Of a stretch of DNA of 33,478 nucleotides, positions 7,508 through 14,419 are shown in pieces (positions within the stretch are counted from its first letter, which is position 1; each line of letters starts with the position of its first letter). The stretch is from the NCBI GenBank assembly GCA_021108255.1, contig JAIORG010000220.1:1-33478 (forward strand). The letters run 5' to 3'. The stretch is from Anaerolineales bacterium (GTDB lineage Bacteria; Chloroflexota; Anaerolineae; Anaerolineales; UBA11858). Both the position numbers and the translations under genes were made by a program. The notes below the pieces were generated by a model that searched no databases, was not told the DNA's origin, and worked only from the letters and a program-made list of their open reading frames with translations.

Positions 7508-7555
7508 AAATCCTTATGCTTGCGATAATAGTACTTATCACAAGCATAAGGATTT
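7508..7555. other. Long palindrome with dif-like 11-6-11 core at the xer promoter
   Basis: Arms 7508-7528 and 7535-7555 are inverted repeats, 20 of 21 pairs matching, around a 6-bp centre TAGTAC. The inner 28 bp (7518-7545) read as GCTTGCGATAA, 6 bp, TTATCACAAGC. This has the size and the ATAA/TTAT inner edges of Xer dif sites. It overlaps the xer -10 box and the predicted transcript start and lies 19 bp upstream of the TTG start. There is no T-run on either side, so it does not look like a terminator. It could be a Xer recombination site, an operator, or an mRNA hairpin. Confidence 0.55.
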
Positions 7556-7580
7556 TAACAGTATTTTGATACCAGGTCAA
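7552..7580 (-). promoter_or_regulatory. Sigma-70-type promoter for the tyrosine recombinase gene
   Basis: Minus-strand TTGACC (7580-7575), a 17-bp spacer, then TAAAAT (7557-7552) with TG one base before it (extended -10). The predicted start near 7545 falls inside the palindrome. Confidence 0.75.
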
Positions 7581-7702
7581 GCCCCTGCTCTAAAGCATTT
7601 GCCATGAAATACATTCCAGTCCATGATCATAAAGTTTGCGATCACAATCCCCGCCTTTTCATCATCCATTCAATAATATCGACTATCCAACCCCAATAAT
7701 GA

Positions 7703-7731
7703 TTGAATAAGTAGAACGTATGTGCTATACT
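7703..7731 (+). promoter_or_regulatory. Promoter of the radical SAM gene, predicted leaderless
   Basis: TTGAAT (7703-7708), 17-bp spacer, TATACT (7726-7731). Only 6 nt separate the -10 from the ATG at 7738, and there is no Shine-Dalgarno, so transcription probably begins at or next to the start codon. Confidence 0.65.
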
Positions 7732-7737
7732 GGCTAA

Positions 7738-8550
7738 ATGAGTGACATCGAACGATTAGAGCTTCTGACCCGGCAAATGCATTTAGAACCTGCGGAGGAC
7801 TACTGCTATACATGTCCCTTACCTTCTCAAGGTAAAGAGGCAATTGCTGTCAAAACGGCTTTAATGCCAAACGGTCATGGCATTCGTCTTTTAAAGACCT
7901 TGCTCAGCTCCTATTGTGAAAAAAACTGTGTTTACTGCCCTTTCCGTTCCGGCCGTGACTTTCCCCGGGCATCCTTTACTCCGGATGATTTCGCACGATT
8001 ATTCCACTCCCTGTACCAATCTGGCTATGTAGAAGGTATTTTCCTTAGTTCCAGTGTGTTTCATGGCGCTGTGAAGACTCAGGACCTTTTGCTTGATACA
8101 GCTGCAATTCTTCGTAAACGATACCAATTCCGCGGTTATTTACATCTTAAAATCATGCCTGGAGCCGAAAAAGAGCAGATACAGCAAGCTATGCTGCTGG
8201 CAGATCGACTTTCCGTGAATTTAGAGGCTCCTACCTCTGATACATTAGCAATTCTGGCTCCACAGAAAGATTTCCATTCAGATTTACTGAACCAGCTGCG
8301 ATGGATTCAGGAAATCAGGATAGAGAAGCCGCCTGATCATGCCTGGAAGGGATCCTGGCCGTCCTCTGCTACCCAGTTTGTTGTTGGCGCTGCAGGTGAA
8401 ACAGATTTGGATCTGCTGTCAGCTACAGAAAACCTCTATCAGCAGACCAAGATTTCCCGCGCCTACTATTCAAGCTTTAGCCCCATAGAGGATACCCCCC
8501 TGGAAAATCTTTCGCCTTCCCCTCCTAGACGGGAATTCCGCTTATATTAA
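7738..8550 (+). CDS. Radical SAM domain portion (270 aa) ending at the premature stop
   Basis: This is the piece that would be translated if TAA is obeyed. The 4Fe-4S/SAM motif CxxxCxxC is at Cys60, Cys64 and Cys67 (SSYCEKNCVYCPFR), followed by the family-typical FTPDDFARLF and GIFLSSSVF segments. An upstream Cys pair (Cys23, Cys26) could hold an auxiliary site. It keeps the catalytic barrel but loses the HhH region that would contact DNA. The ATG at 7738 has no ribosome-binding site; see the promoter entry. Confidence 0.75.
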   Translation: MSDIERLELLTRQMHLEPAEDYCYTCPLPSQGKEAIAVKTALMPNGHGIRLLKTLLSSYCEKNCVYCPFRSGRDFPRASFTPDDFARLFHSLYQSGYVEGIFLSSSVFHGAVKTQDLLLDTAAILRKRYQFRGYLHLKIMPGAEKEQIQQAMLLADRLSVNLEAPTSDTLAILAPQKDFHSDLLNQLRWIQEIRIEKPPDHAWKGSWPSSATQFVVGAAGETDLDLLSATENLYQQTKISRAYYSSFSPIEDTPLENLSPSPPRREFRLY

Positions 8551-8583
8551 GCTTCCTTTCTCCTTCGTGATTACGGTTTTTCT

Positions 8584-8883
8584 GTGGAAGACCTTGTCTA
8601 CAATGAATCTGGTACTCTTTCCCAGGAAATTGATCCAAAGTTAGCCTGGGCTGAACAAAATCTGCTTCATCAACCGCTGGAAATTAATACGGCATCACGA
8701 TCCAAGCTACTTCGTATTCCTGGCATTGGCCCCACTCGTGCTGATAGAATCATCTCCCTTCGTCGTGCGGACCCAATAAAATCCTTCAGCAAATTACGTA
8801 AATTGAATTTGATTACCCCGAAAACTTCACCTTATATATTAATCAATGGAAAATCCCCCACCCTTCAGCTCAACCTCTTTTAA
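8584..8883 (+). CDS. C-terminal helix-hairpin-helix portion of the split radical SAM gene
   Basis: 99 codons from a GTG with no Shine-Dalgarno, so independent translation is doubtful. LRIPGIGPTRADRIISLRR (about 43-61) is a classic HhH DNA-binding motif, with a second hairpin-like segment around FSKLRKLNLI. It belongs to the upstream radical SAM frame. Confidence 0.5.
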   Translation: MEDLVYNESGTLSQEIDPKLAWAEQNLLHQPLEINTASRSKLLRIPGIGPTRADRIISLRRADPIKSFSKLRKLNLITPKTSPYILINGKSPTLQLNLF

Positions 8884-8950
8884 CCGTCTGTCCTCCTTCG
8901 CTCTCTGAGTACCTGGATAACTTTGAAGATGGCGGATTATCCCCATAACA

Positions 8951-8984
8951 ATAAGAACCCGAGTGCAAATCCTCAGGTTCTTTA
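8951..8984. terminator. Probable bidirectional terminator between convergent genes
   Basis: AAGAACC (8953-8959) pairs with GGTTCTT (8976-8982), with GAG/CTC inside after one mismatch and an 8-nt loop. A/T-rich flanks lie on both sides. It sits between the radical SAM gene (plus) and the LCP gene (minus). Confidence 0.6.
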
Positions 8985-9018
8985 TCTAATTACCGCAATT
9001 CGTTATAAACGCAAGTAC

Positions 9019-9951
9019 TTATTTTGGGAACTCTTCCAAATCAATTCCAGCCATAAATTCGTCCAGGAGGAGTTTAATGCTTCCGGGTTCTTTTTCCAGC
9101 CACACAAATCCCTTCCAATCTGGGATATACAATGTATCTTTGGGTATACGGGTAAATTGAATAGCATTTTCTTCCATTTTGGCTGCCAGGCAAAGAAATT
9201 GACTGATCTCCGCCAGATGCATATCTGTCAGCACATTGCCTTTATAAAGACCTATTAGCTCAGGAATTTTTGGAATCACAGAAATACTGAAAATTTGCTC
9301 AAATAGGGCTTTCAATACAATCTCATGGCGGTCAACCCGATCATAAACATTCAGGGGATTTCGGTATCGGGCATATGACAAGGCGTCCTTTCCTGAAAAA
9401 AAATACCCTCCGGCAAGAAGTGCGGGTTTATTGCTATTATGGGACGAATATATTGGAGAAGGATTGTAGATCTTTAACCCGCCTACAGCATCAATCACGT
9501 CGCGGAATACTCGCATATTGATCACAATATAGTGATCAATATCAATTCCCCAATTCTGCTGAAAAGTAGCCATCATTAATCCCGCGCCATATCCCGGACC
9601 GTCGTAAAAATCCATGCTTTCGGTGCCGTAAAAATAGGCTTGAGTAAGTTTTCCATGCGTTCTATCAGCTTCTTCCACATCGGGTATCTCCACCCACAGA
9701 TCTCGGGGAAATCCCATCACTGAAACTACCTGGTTCTGAAAATCCACCCGGAATAGCATGGTTGTATCTGCTAAACCTTTAAAGTAGCCCACGCCCCGGG
9801 TATCAGTGCCAATCACAAGAATGGTCATAACCTCATCAGGCCCATTGCATATCCCATTCTGAGGTTCTGCGGCTTGCACAGTTTTGACATTAACAAGTGG
9901 CGAAAGCAAGCTGATGACAATTAGGCTAATTATTATTCTTTTCTTATTCAT
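9019..9951 (-). CDS. LytR-CpsA-Psr (LCP) family protein
   Basis: 310 residues, exported. Residues 1-28 form a signal peptide or membrane anchor (KKR, hydrophobic core, then VQAAE). The LCP domain follows: TILVIGTDTRG (about 43-53), ADTTMLFRVD, VSVMGFPRDLWVEIP (about 76-90, the conserved phosphopolyprenyl-binding Arg-Asp) and the RYRNPLNVYDRVDRHE stretch (about 195-210). The family transfers glycopolymers from lipid carriers onto peptidoglycan, or acts as related hydrolases, at the outer face of the membrane. It is followed by no polymer-synthesis genes, so the partner polymer is unknown. Its ATG is 15 nt after the lipoprotein stop, so the two are likely one transcript. Confidence 0.88.
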   Translation of the reverse strand: MNKKRIIISLIVISLLSPLVNVKTVQAAEPQNGICNGPDEVMTILVIGTDTRGVGYFKGLADTTMLFRVDFQNQVVSVMGFPRDLWVEIPDVEEADRTHGKLTQAYFYGTESMDFYDGPGYGAGLMMATFQQNWGIDIDHYIVINMRVFRDVIDAVGGLKIYNPSPIYSSHNSNKPALLAGGYFFSGKDALSYARYRNPLNVYDRVDRHEIVLKALFEQIFSISVIPKIPELIGLYKGNVLTDMHLAEISQFLCLAAKMEENAIQFTRIPKDTLYIPDWKGFVWLEKEPGSIKLLLDEFMAGIDLEEFPK

Positions 9952-9966
9952 AATCAGTTCCCAGGA

Positions 9967-10914
9967 TCACTCAGAAAGCGCTGTCTCAATAAATTCCAGC
10001 AGCAGGATCAGTGGATCAGGAGCCCGTAAGGGCTGCAGCAGTTCGAAACCGTGATAATCAACATATCCATAATCCACTAATACGGCCTCAGGAACCGCAG
10101 AACATGTCTCTACTGATGCATCATCTCTTAATCCATACAAGCAGTAGACAGGAATAGATGGGTCATTCTGCAGCAATTCAAGGGCGACATTTTCAAAAGG
10201 CACTAACAATAATGAACCCGGTGATAATGCAAATGCTCCCCGGCATTCACCCAATCCGCTTTGATTTAGCCAAACACATCCATTGACTGCTCCATCTGCT
10301 CCGATTGATGCTCCGGCTGTCATGATTTGATTGCTGTCCACTCCTGTTAACCCGGCAGCTGTTGTCATTGCTGCCTGAATATCCAGCAGCCACTCTGCAG
10401 GTAGGTAACTTAGACATCCGCCAGTACATTCGCGAAGGGTAAAAGTAAATACACCCATAGAAATACCTGAGGTGTTTTCAGGATACCAGTCGGAAGATTT
10501 CCAGGAATTATTGTAATCCGGCGCTCGAACCAATTCGGATCTATTTTGAAGCCATAAAGCTATCTCGGTCCACTCCTCCTGGTCTCCCCTAGCCCAGTGC
10601 ATCAATACCATCAGGGGTGCCGGGTTTGAGTCTGCAGGAAAATAAACTCCCGAAAGCACCTGTCCATCTTCTGCATAAAATTCTATCTCCAGGGGTGAAG
10701 GGTCCAATATCACGATAGGCGTTTTGGTTGGTGTGCTTGTCATTGTTGGAGAGATAGCTGCTGTAGGCTCTGGAGTTTCAGTGACTGTTGCAGGAGGCGC
10801 TGGCGGCGTTTCACTCATTTCAGGTTGATCTGTAACCTGATTATTCACCAAACTGCAGGAGGCTATAAAACAACTAAATATTAGAATGTATGTTTTTAAT
10901 AATTTCCGAGCCAT
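9967..10914 (-). CDS. Predicted lipoprotein with alpha/beta-hydrolase domain
   Basis: 315 residues. A lipoprotein signal ends at Cys20 (FIASC). A Pro/Thr/Ser-rich linker (about 28-68) then tethers an alpha/beta-hydrolase fold. The nucleophile elbow is GASIG (Ser203); Asp264 or Asp265 (LYGLRDD) and His288 (DYHGF) complete a plausible triad. The fold resembles dienelactone-hydrolase-like or small esterase/peptidase domains; the substrate is unknown. Several Cys residues (163, 167, 213, 224, 258, 271) could form extracytoplasmic disulfides. The start ATG has AGAGG five nt upstream. A TATAAT on the minus strand at 10965-10960 probably drives this gene and the LCP gene. Confidence 0.75.
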   Translation of the reverse strand: MARKLLKTYILIFSCFIASCSLVNNQVTDQPEMSETPPAPPATVTETPEPTAAISPTMTSTPTKTPIVILDPSPLEIEFYAEDGQVLSGVYFPADSNPAPLMVLMHWARGDQEEWTEIALWLQNRSELVRAPDYNNSWKSSDWYPENTSGISMGVFTFTLRECTGGCLSYLPAEWLLDIQAAMTTAAGLTGVDSNQIMTAGASIGADGAVNGCVWLNQSGLGECRGAFALSPGSLLLVPFENVALELLQNDPSIPVYCLYGLRDDASVETCSAVPEAVLVDYGYVDYHGFELLQPLRAPDPLILLLEFIETALSE

Positions 10915-10959
10915 TAAAACCTCTGTTTATCTTTATCCCAAAAGGTAACTATTGTCCAA

Positions 10960-10965
10960 ATTATA
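10960..10965 (-). promoter_or_regulatory. -10 box for the lipoprotein-LCP pair
   Basis: Minus-strand TATAAT inside GAGTATAATT, the same 10-mer found at the secD promoter (11051-11060) in opposite orientation. No good -35 is seen. TTGGACAAT follows it on the minus strand (10959-10951) and recurs at 11030-11038 on the plus strand. Confidence 0.5.
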
Positions 10966-11030
10966 CTCTCCTTGCCATAGTTATTCCTTTCCCCTGACTA
11001 TCATTTCCGATAGGGGTAATAATAAATAAT

Positions 11031-11059
11031 TGGACAATCTTTCCAAACGGGAGTATAAT
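11031..11059 (+). promoter_or_regulatory. Sigma-70-type promoter of secD-secF
   Basis: TGGACA (11031-11036), 17-bp spacer, TATAAT (11054-11059). The predicted start is about 11066, giving an ~83-nt leader. Confidence 0.75.
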
Positions 11060-11066
11060 TTTTTCG

Positions 11067-11092
11067 ATCAGCTTACGAAAGCCGTAGCTGAT
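11067..11092 (+). promoter_or_regulatory. 5'-terminal hairpin in the secDF leader
   Basis: ATCAGCTTACG (11067-11077) pairs with CGTAGCTGAT (11083-11092) with one bulged T and a 5-nt loop. It begins right at the predicted transcript start and is followed by ATATTATTTTG. It may stabilise the mRNA or act as an attenuator. Confidence 0.45.
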
Positions 11093-11148
11093 ATTATTTT
11101 GCCAGATTCATCTATCTACTATTAGGAACATGAGGTAGTCCCAAATAT

Positions 11149-12507
11149 ATGAAAAGCAATCAACGTTGGATTATTCCAATCCTCATACTTCTTGCCATAT
11201 CCATTTATATCAACCTCCCAAATCACCCTGGAATTCACATTGGCGATTTTCACAAAGAGATAGAAACTCATTTAGGGTTAGATCTAGTAGGCGGGGTGCA
11301 AGCATTACTCGAGGCTGATTTACCCGAGGATGTTGTGATCTCCCAGGAAAATATGCAAACAGCCCGGGGGATAATTGAAGACCGGGTTAATGGATTGGGA
11401 GTCAGTGAAGCCGTTGTGCAAATCGCTGGAGACCGCCGTATCCTGGTTGAGCTGCCGGGAGAACAGGATCCTGAACAAGCATTAGCAACTGTAAAAGAAA
11501 CTGCTCTCCTGGAATTTGTTGATTTTGGGGATCTTTCAGTACAGGAAGCATCCCTCCTGTACAATGCCAAAATACAAACAGATTATCAAACTTCAACTGA
11601 TAATGCAGACCTCTCCACTTCCAGTCCTGACAATCCAGTGTTTCACACTGTGATTACCGGCGCATCTATCAAACAGGTAGGTGTCACAACGGACGGGATC
11701 GGCAATCCCCGGGTCATTTTTGAATTGACCCCGGAAGGATCCATAATATTCAGCGAATTTACTTCTGCCAACATTGGAAGTATGTTGGCGATTGTATTGG
11801 ACAAAGAAGTGATTTCCACGCCCAGGATAGATGATGCAATTACTGGCGGTCAAGGATCAATCAGCGGTAATTTTACAATTGATAGTGCTAATGAGTTAGC
11901 AATTCAACTGAGATACGGGTCCCTGCCCGTCCCATTAAAAGTGGTTCAGACACAAACAATCGGACCAACGCTGGGAGAAGATTCACTTAATAGAAGTCTG
12001 GTCGCGGGGATCATTGGCATGGCTGTTGTGATGGTATTTATGGCTCTTTATTACCGCCTTCCGGGGCTCATCGCCGATCTTGCCTTGTTGATGTATGCCC
12101 TGATAACTTTTGCTATCTACCGTTGGATACCAATAACCCTGACTCTACCCGGCATCGCAGGATTTATTCTCACTTTTGGGGTTGCGGTTGATGCAAACGT
12201 GTTAATTTTCGAAAGGATGAAAGAGGAATTACGCAAAGGTCGAACAATCCAACAAGCGATATCCCTCGGTTGGGAACGAGCCTGGCCCTCCATCCGTGAT
12301 TCAAATTTATCAACATTAATAACTTCAGCGATCCTGTTCTGGTTCGGCAGCTCTTTCGGTGCCAGCATCGTAAAAGGATTTTCGCTGACATTGGCAATCG
12401 GTGTTCTAGTCAGCTTGTTTACAGCTGTTACTGCAACACGGACTTTCCTGCACCTTATGCTGGATAATATCAAAGCTGCGGATCGACCAGAGTGGTTTGG
12501 AGTGTAA
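11149..12507 (+). CDS. secD: Protein translocase subunit SecD
   Basis: Membrane subunit of the SecDF complex, which uses the proton-motive force to pull secreted proteins out of SecYEG. 452 residues. TM1 is at about 8-23. The periplasmic P1 region starts with LGLDLVGGVQALLEAD (the conserved SecD D1 motif GLDLxGG at about 43-50). Then comes a second conserved patch (PRVIFELTPEGSIIFSEFT) and five C-terminal membrane helices from about 275, including FGVAVDANVLIFERMKEEL (conserved Asp for proton movement, and the FER motif). It is shorter than E. coli SecD because P1 is reduced. yajC is absent upstream. No strong Shine-Dalgarno precedes the ATG; a GAGG lies about 15 nt upstream. Confidence 0.96.
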   Translation: MKSNQRWIIPILILLAISIYINLPNHPGIHIGDFHKEIETHLGLDLVGGVQALLEADLPEDVVISQENMQTARGIIEDRVNGLGVSEAVVQIAGDRRILVELPGEQDPEQALATVKETALLEFVDFGDLSVQEASLLYNAKIQTDYQTSTDNADLSTSSPDNPVFHTVITGASIKQVGVTTDGIGNPRVIFELTPEGSIIFSEFTSANIGSMLAIVLDKEVISTPRIDDAITGGQGSISGNFTIDSANELAIQLRYGSLPVPLKVVQTQTIGPTLGEDSLNRSLVAGIIGMAVVMVFMALYYRLPGLIADLALLMYALITFAIYRWIPITLTLPGIAGFILTFGVAVDANVLIFERMKEELRKGRTIQQAISLGWERAWPSIRDSNLSTLITSAILFWFGSSFGASIVKGFSLTLAIGVLVSLFTAVTATRTFLHLMLDNIKAADRPEWFGV

Positions 12508-12517
12508 TAAGGAATCC

Positions 12518-13426
12518 ATGTTAAATATTGTAAAACACCGTTATCTATATTTTTTAATTTCCCTGATCGCAATCCTGCCCGGCATCGCAGCGGTGCTGGT
12601 TTGGGGTTTGCCAACCGGAATTGACTTCACGGGTGGGAGTTTGCTCGAAATCAAGTTTGAAAGCGCCCTACCCTCTTCGGAGAAAGTTCACGAAATCTTA
12701 ACCGAGTTTGGCTTTCCCGATGCCAAGGTTCAAACAGCTGGCGATGATAAGCTAATCATCAGAACAAAAGCAATGAGTGAGGGTGCTGAAGTATTAATCT
12801 TAGCAGAAATTGAATCCCGCTTTAATACAGATGTTGTACTTGACAAATTCGAGAGTGTTGGACCCTCAATCGGGAAAGAGGTTGCTCAGCGAGCCGCCGG
12901 CGCAGTAGGTCTAGCCGCCCTGGGAATTCTGGCATATATTACTTACGCCTTCAGAGGAGTAAATCATGCCTTCCGCTATGGAGTAGCTGCCATTATAGCT
13001 ATGCTCCACGATGTGATCCTGGTACTAGGAATTGAATCCATTCTGGGTCATTACCTGGGCTGGGAAGCAGATGCTTTATTCTTGACAGCGCTGCTCACTG
13101 TGATTGGATTTTCAGTCCACGATTCCATTGTCGTTTTTGACCGTATACGTGAGAATGAACGTCTCCACCGCCAGTTGGATTATGAAACACTTGTCAATCA
13201 CTCTATCGTCCAGACGTTGGATCGTTCAATTAACACTCAATTAACTGTGATGCTTACCCTGCTTGCCCTGGTGCTATTTGGAGGCAGTACAATCCGCCAT
13301 TTTGTTGTAATCCTGCTAATTGGAGTCTTCTCCGGGACTTATTCATCTATCTTTAATGCAGCGCCTATCCTGGTGGTATGGGAAAATAAAGAGTGGAGGT
13401 CCTGGTTCAAAAGGACTCCGGCTTAA
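12518..13426 (+). CDS. secF: Protein translocase subunit SecF
   Basis: Partner of SecD; 302 residues. TM1 at about 9-29 is followed by the SecF signature GIDFTGGSLLEIKFE. A small periplasmic domain and five further membrane helices come next, including IGFSVHDSIVVFDRIRENER, which carries the conserved Asp and the DRIREN motif. The open frame extends back to a TTG at 12497 inside secD, but I chose the ATG at 12518 because TAAGGA lies just before it and the resulting N-terminus (MLNIVKHRYLYF) fits the family. It starts 10 nt after the secD stop; the pair ends at the terminator at 13448-13487. Confidence 0.96.
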   Translation: MLNIVKHRYLYFLISLIAILPGIAAVLVWGLPTGIDFTGGSLLEIKFESALPSSEKVHEILTEFGFPDAKVQTAGDDKLIIRTKAMSEGAEVLILAEIESRFNTDVVLDKFESVGPSIGKEVAQRAAGAVGLAALGILAYITYAFRGVNHAFRYGVAAIIAMLHDVILVLGIESILGHYLGWEADALFLTALLTVIGFSVHDSIVVFDRIRENERLHRQLDYETLVNHSIVQTLDRSINTQLTVMLTLLALVLFGGSTIRHFVVILLIGVFSGTYSSIFNAAPILVVWENKEWRSWFKRTPA

Positions 13427-13447
13427 GCTTTCTACGGTTCCTAAAAT

Positions 13448-13487
13448 AAAAAATCCTTGCCCGATAATAATCAGGCAAGGATTTTTT
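13448..13487. terminator. Strong intrinsic terminator between secF and the prepilin peptidase gene
   Basis: A 14-bp stem, AAAAAATCCTTGCC (13448-13461) with GGCAAGGATTTTTT (13474-13487), and a 12-nt loop. A- and T-tracts on both sides make it usable from both convergent genes. Confidence 0.92.
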
Positions 13488-13619
13488 ATATCAATTAATT
13501 ATTTGCTTATTTTTGCATATCCAGGTAAGGGGGTTGTTCAAAATTTTCATCAATCATTCACCTAATTAATGTTTGATTCAATTTAAGACTCAAAGCAGTC
13601 AAGATAATTCAATTTTTAG

Positions 13620-14369
13620 TTATATGTTGGCAGATATGTAGAGTAAAACGACTACACTCAATACCAGAAAGGGACCGTAAGGCAGTGCCTGATATGCCTG
13701 ATATTTTTTTCTTAGGACCTGCAATACCAGGTACCCTCCACTTACGACCCCCCCTATGAGGATAGCCAAAATGATCCCTGCAATTATGCCTGGCCAACCA
13801 AGCAGTAAACCTATCACACCAGCTAGATTTACGTCTCCAAAACCCAGAGCAATTTCTTCTATTTCCTCACCTCGGGATTTTGATAAAACCTTCACAAATA
13901 ATTCCCCCAGATAGTATAAAATCAGCATTAAACCAAAACCTGCTCCACCACCCAATATTGTGTTAAGAAATCCATGATTCACGGTGCCAAATATAAATCC
14001 TAATCCAGCGCCAGTTATACTGACTGGATGCAGAATTAAACGATGCTCCAGGTCAATTACAATCACTACGCTAAAATAAACCAACCATAGTATGGCTCCG
14101 AAATTACCCAAACTCTCCAAAGGGAATTGAGCCAGTAACCCGGTGAATATCGGTACCAGAATCAAGACTATTATATGCCGTAGAGATGGTTTAGTTCCAC
14201 AGTGCTTGCAGGAAGTCAGCAGGAAATAAAATTTCCAGGAAAGTTGTTCTCCACAGCGATTGCATTTTGGTGTAGTAATTTTTCTCTCGCTTGGCAAAAT
14301 ATCAGCCAGGAAATTTACCAGACAAGCTCCAATCCATCCCCAAATCATATTAATCAGAAAAGTTATCAT
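13620..14369 (-). CDS. Prepilin leader peptidase, A24 family
   Basis: A 249-residue polytopic membrane aspartic protease that removes the leader of type IV or Flp-type pilins at the cytoplasmic face. A zinc-ribbon loop has Cys36, Cys39, Cys54 and Cys57 (CNRC...CKHC), as in PilD-like bifunctional enzymes. The two catalytic Asp residues are Asp106 (VIVIDLEHR) and Asp179 in the signature GFGDVNLAG. About eight membrane helices. The N-terminal methyltransferase segment is less canonical than in PilD, so N-methylation is uncertain. A predicted substrate, the Flp pilin at 29057-29197, is in the same window but far away. The ATG has no Shine-Dalgarno and a TATAAT lies 6 nt upstream, suggesting a leaderless mRNA. 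Confidence 0.92.
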   Translation of the reverse strand: MITFLINMIWGWIGACLVNFLADILPSERKITTPKCNRCGEQLSWKFYFLLTSCKHCGTKPSLRHIIVLILVPIFTGLLAQFPLESLGNFGAILWLVYFSVVIVIDLEHRLILHPVSITGAGLGFIFGTVNHGFLNTILGGGAGFGLMLILYYLGELFVKVLSKSRGEEIEEIALGFGDVNLAGVIGLLLGWPGIIAGIILAILIGGVVSGGYLVLQVLRKKYQAYQALPYGPFLVLSVVVLLYISANI

Positions 14370-14375
14370 GCTCGT

Positions 14376-14381
14376 ATTATA
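14376..14381 (-). promoter_or_regulatory. -10 box of the prepilin peptidase gene, leaderless spacing
   Basis: Minus-strand TATAAT with only 6 nt between it and the ATG at 14369; the -35 is weak. The surrounding ATTATAAT also gives a TATAAT on the plus strand, which could serve the divergent gene at 14420. Confidence 0.5.
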
Positions 14382-14419
14382 ATTTATTCAACAAGAAATA
14401 CCGTAAACTGGAAATCTCT

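Larger units (their letters stand above)
7738..8883 (+). pseudogene. Radical SAM DNA modification/repair-type protein with C-terminal HhH, interrupted by one in-frame TAA
   Basis: One continuous frame of 381 sense codons holds an N-terminal radical SAM domain and a C-terminal helix-hairpin-helix domain, broken only by TAA at 8548-8550 (codon 271). Translation resumes in the same frame without an indel (RLY, stop, ASFLLRDYGFS). From memory, homologues read REHRLYQAxxLLRxYGF here, so a CAA-to-TAA change is the simplest explanation. The intact family is the putative DNA modification/repair radical SAM proteins, often linked to a uracil-DNA-glycosylase-like partner; none is seen here. Both halves look well conserved, so the lesion is recent, a sequencing or assembly error, or read through. 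Confidence 0.8.

Noticed and set aside
7508-7555. Palindrome as an intrinsic terminator
   Set aside because: No T-run follows on either strand, and it lies between promoter and start codon of xer rather than after a gene.
8548-8550. TAA reassigned as a sense codon
   Set aside because: TAA ends clpP, secD, murA, pckA and rpoN at the expected family lengths, so it is a normal stop here.
12117-12614. 165-codon minus-strand ORF opposite secD/secF
   Set aside because: It is a shadow of conserved membrane-helix codons in secD and secF, with no family resemblance.
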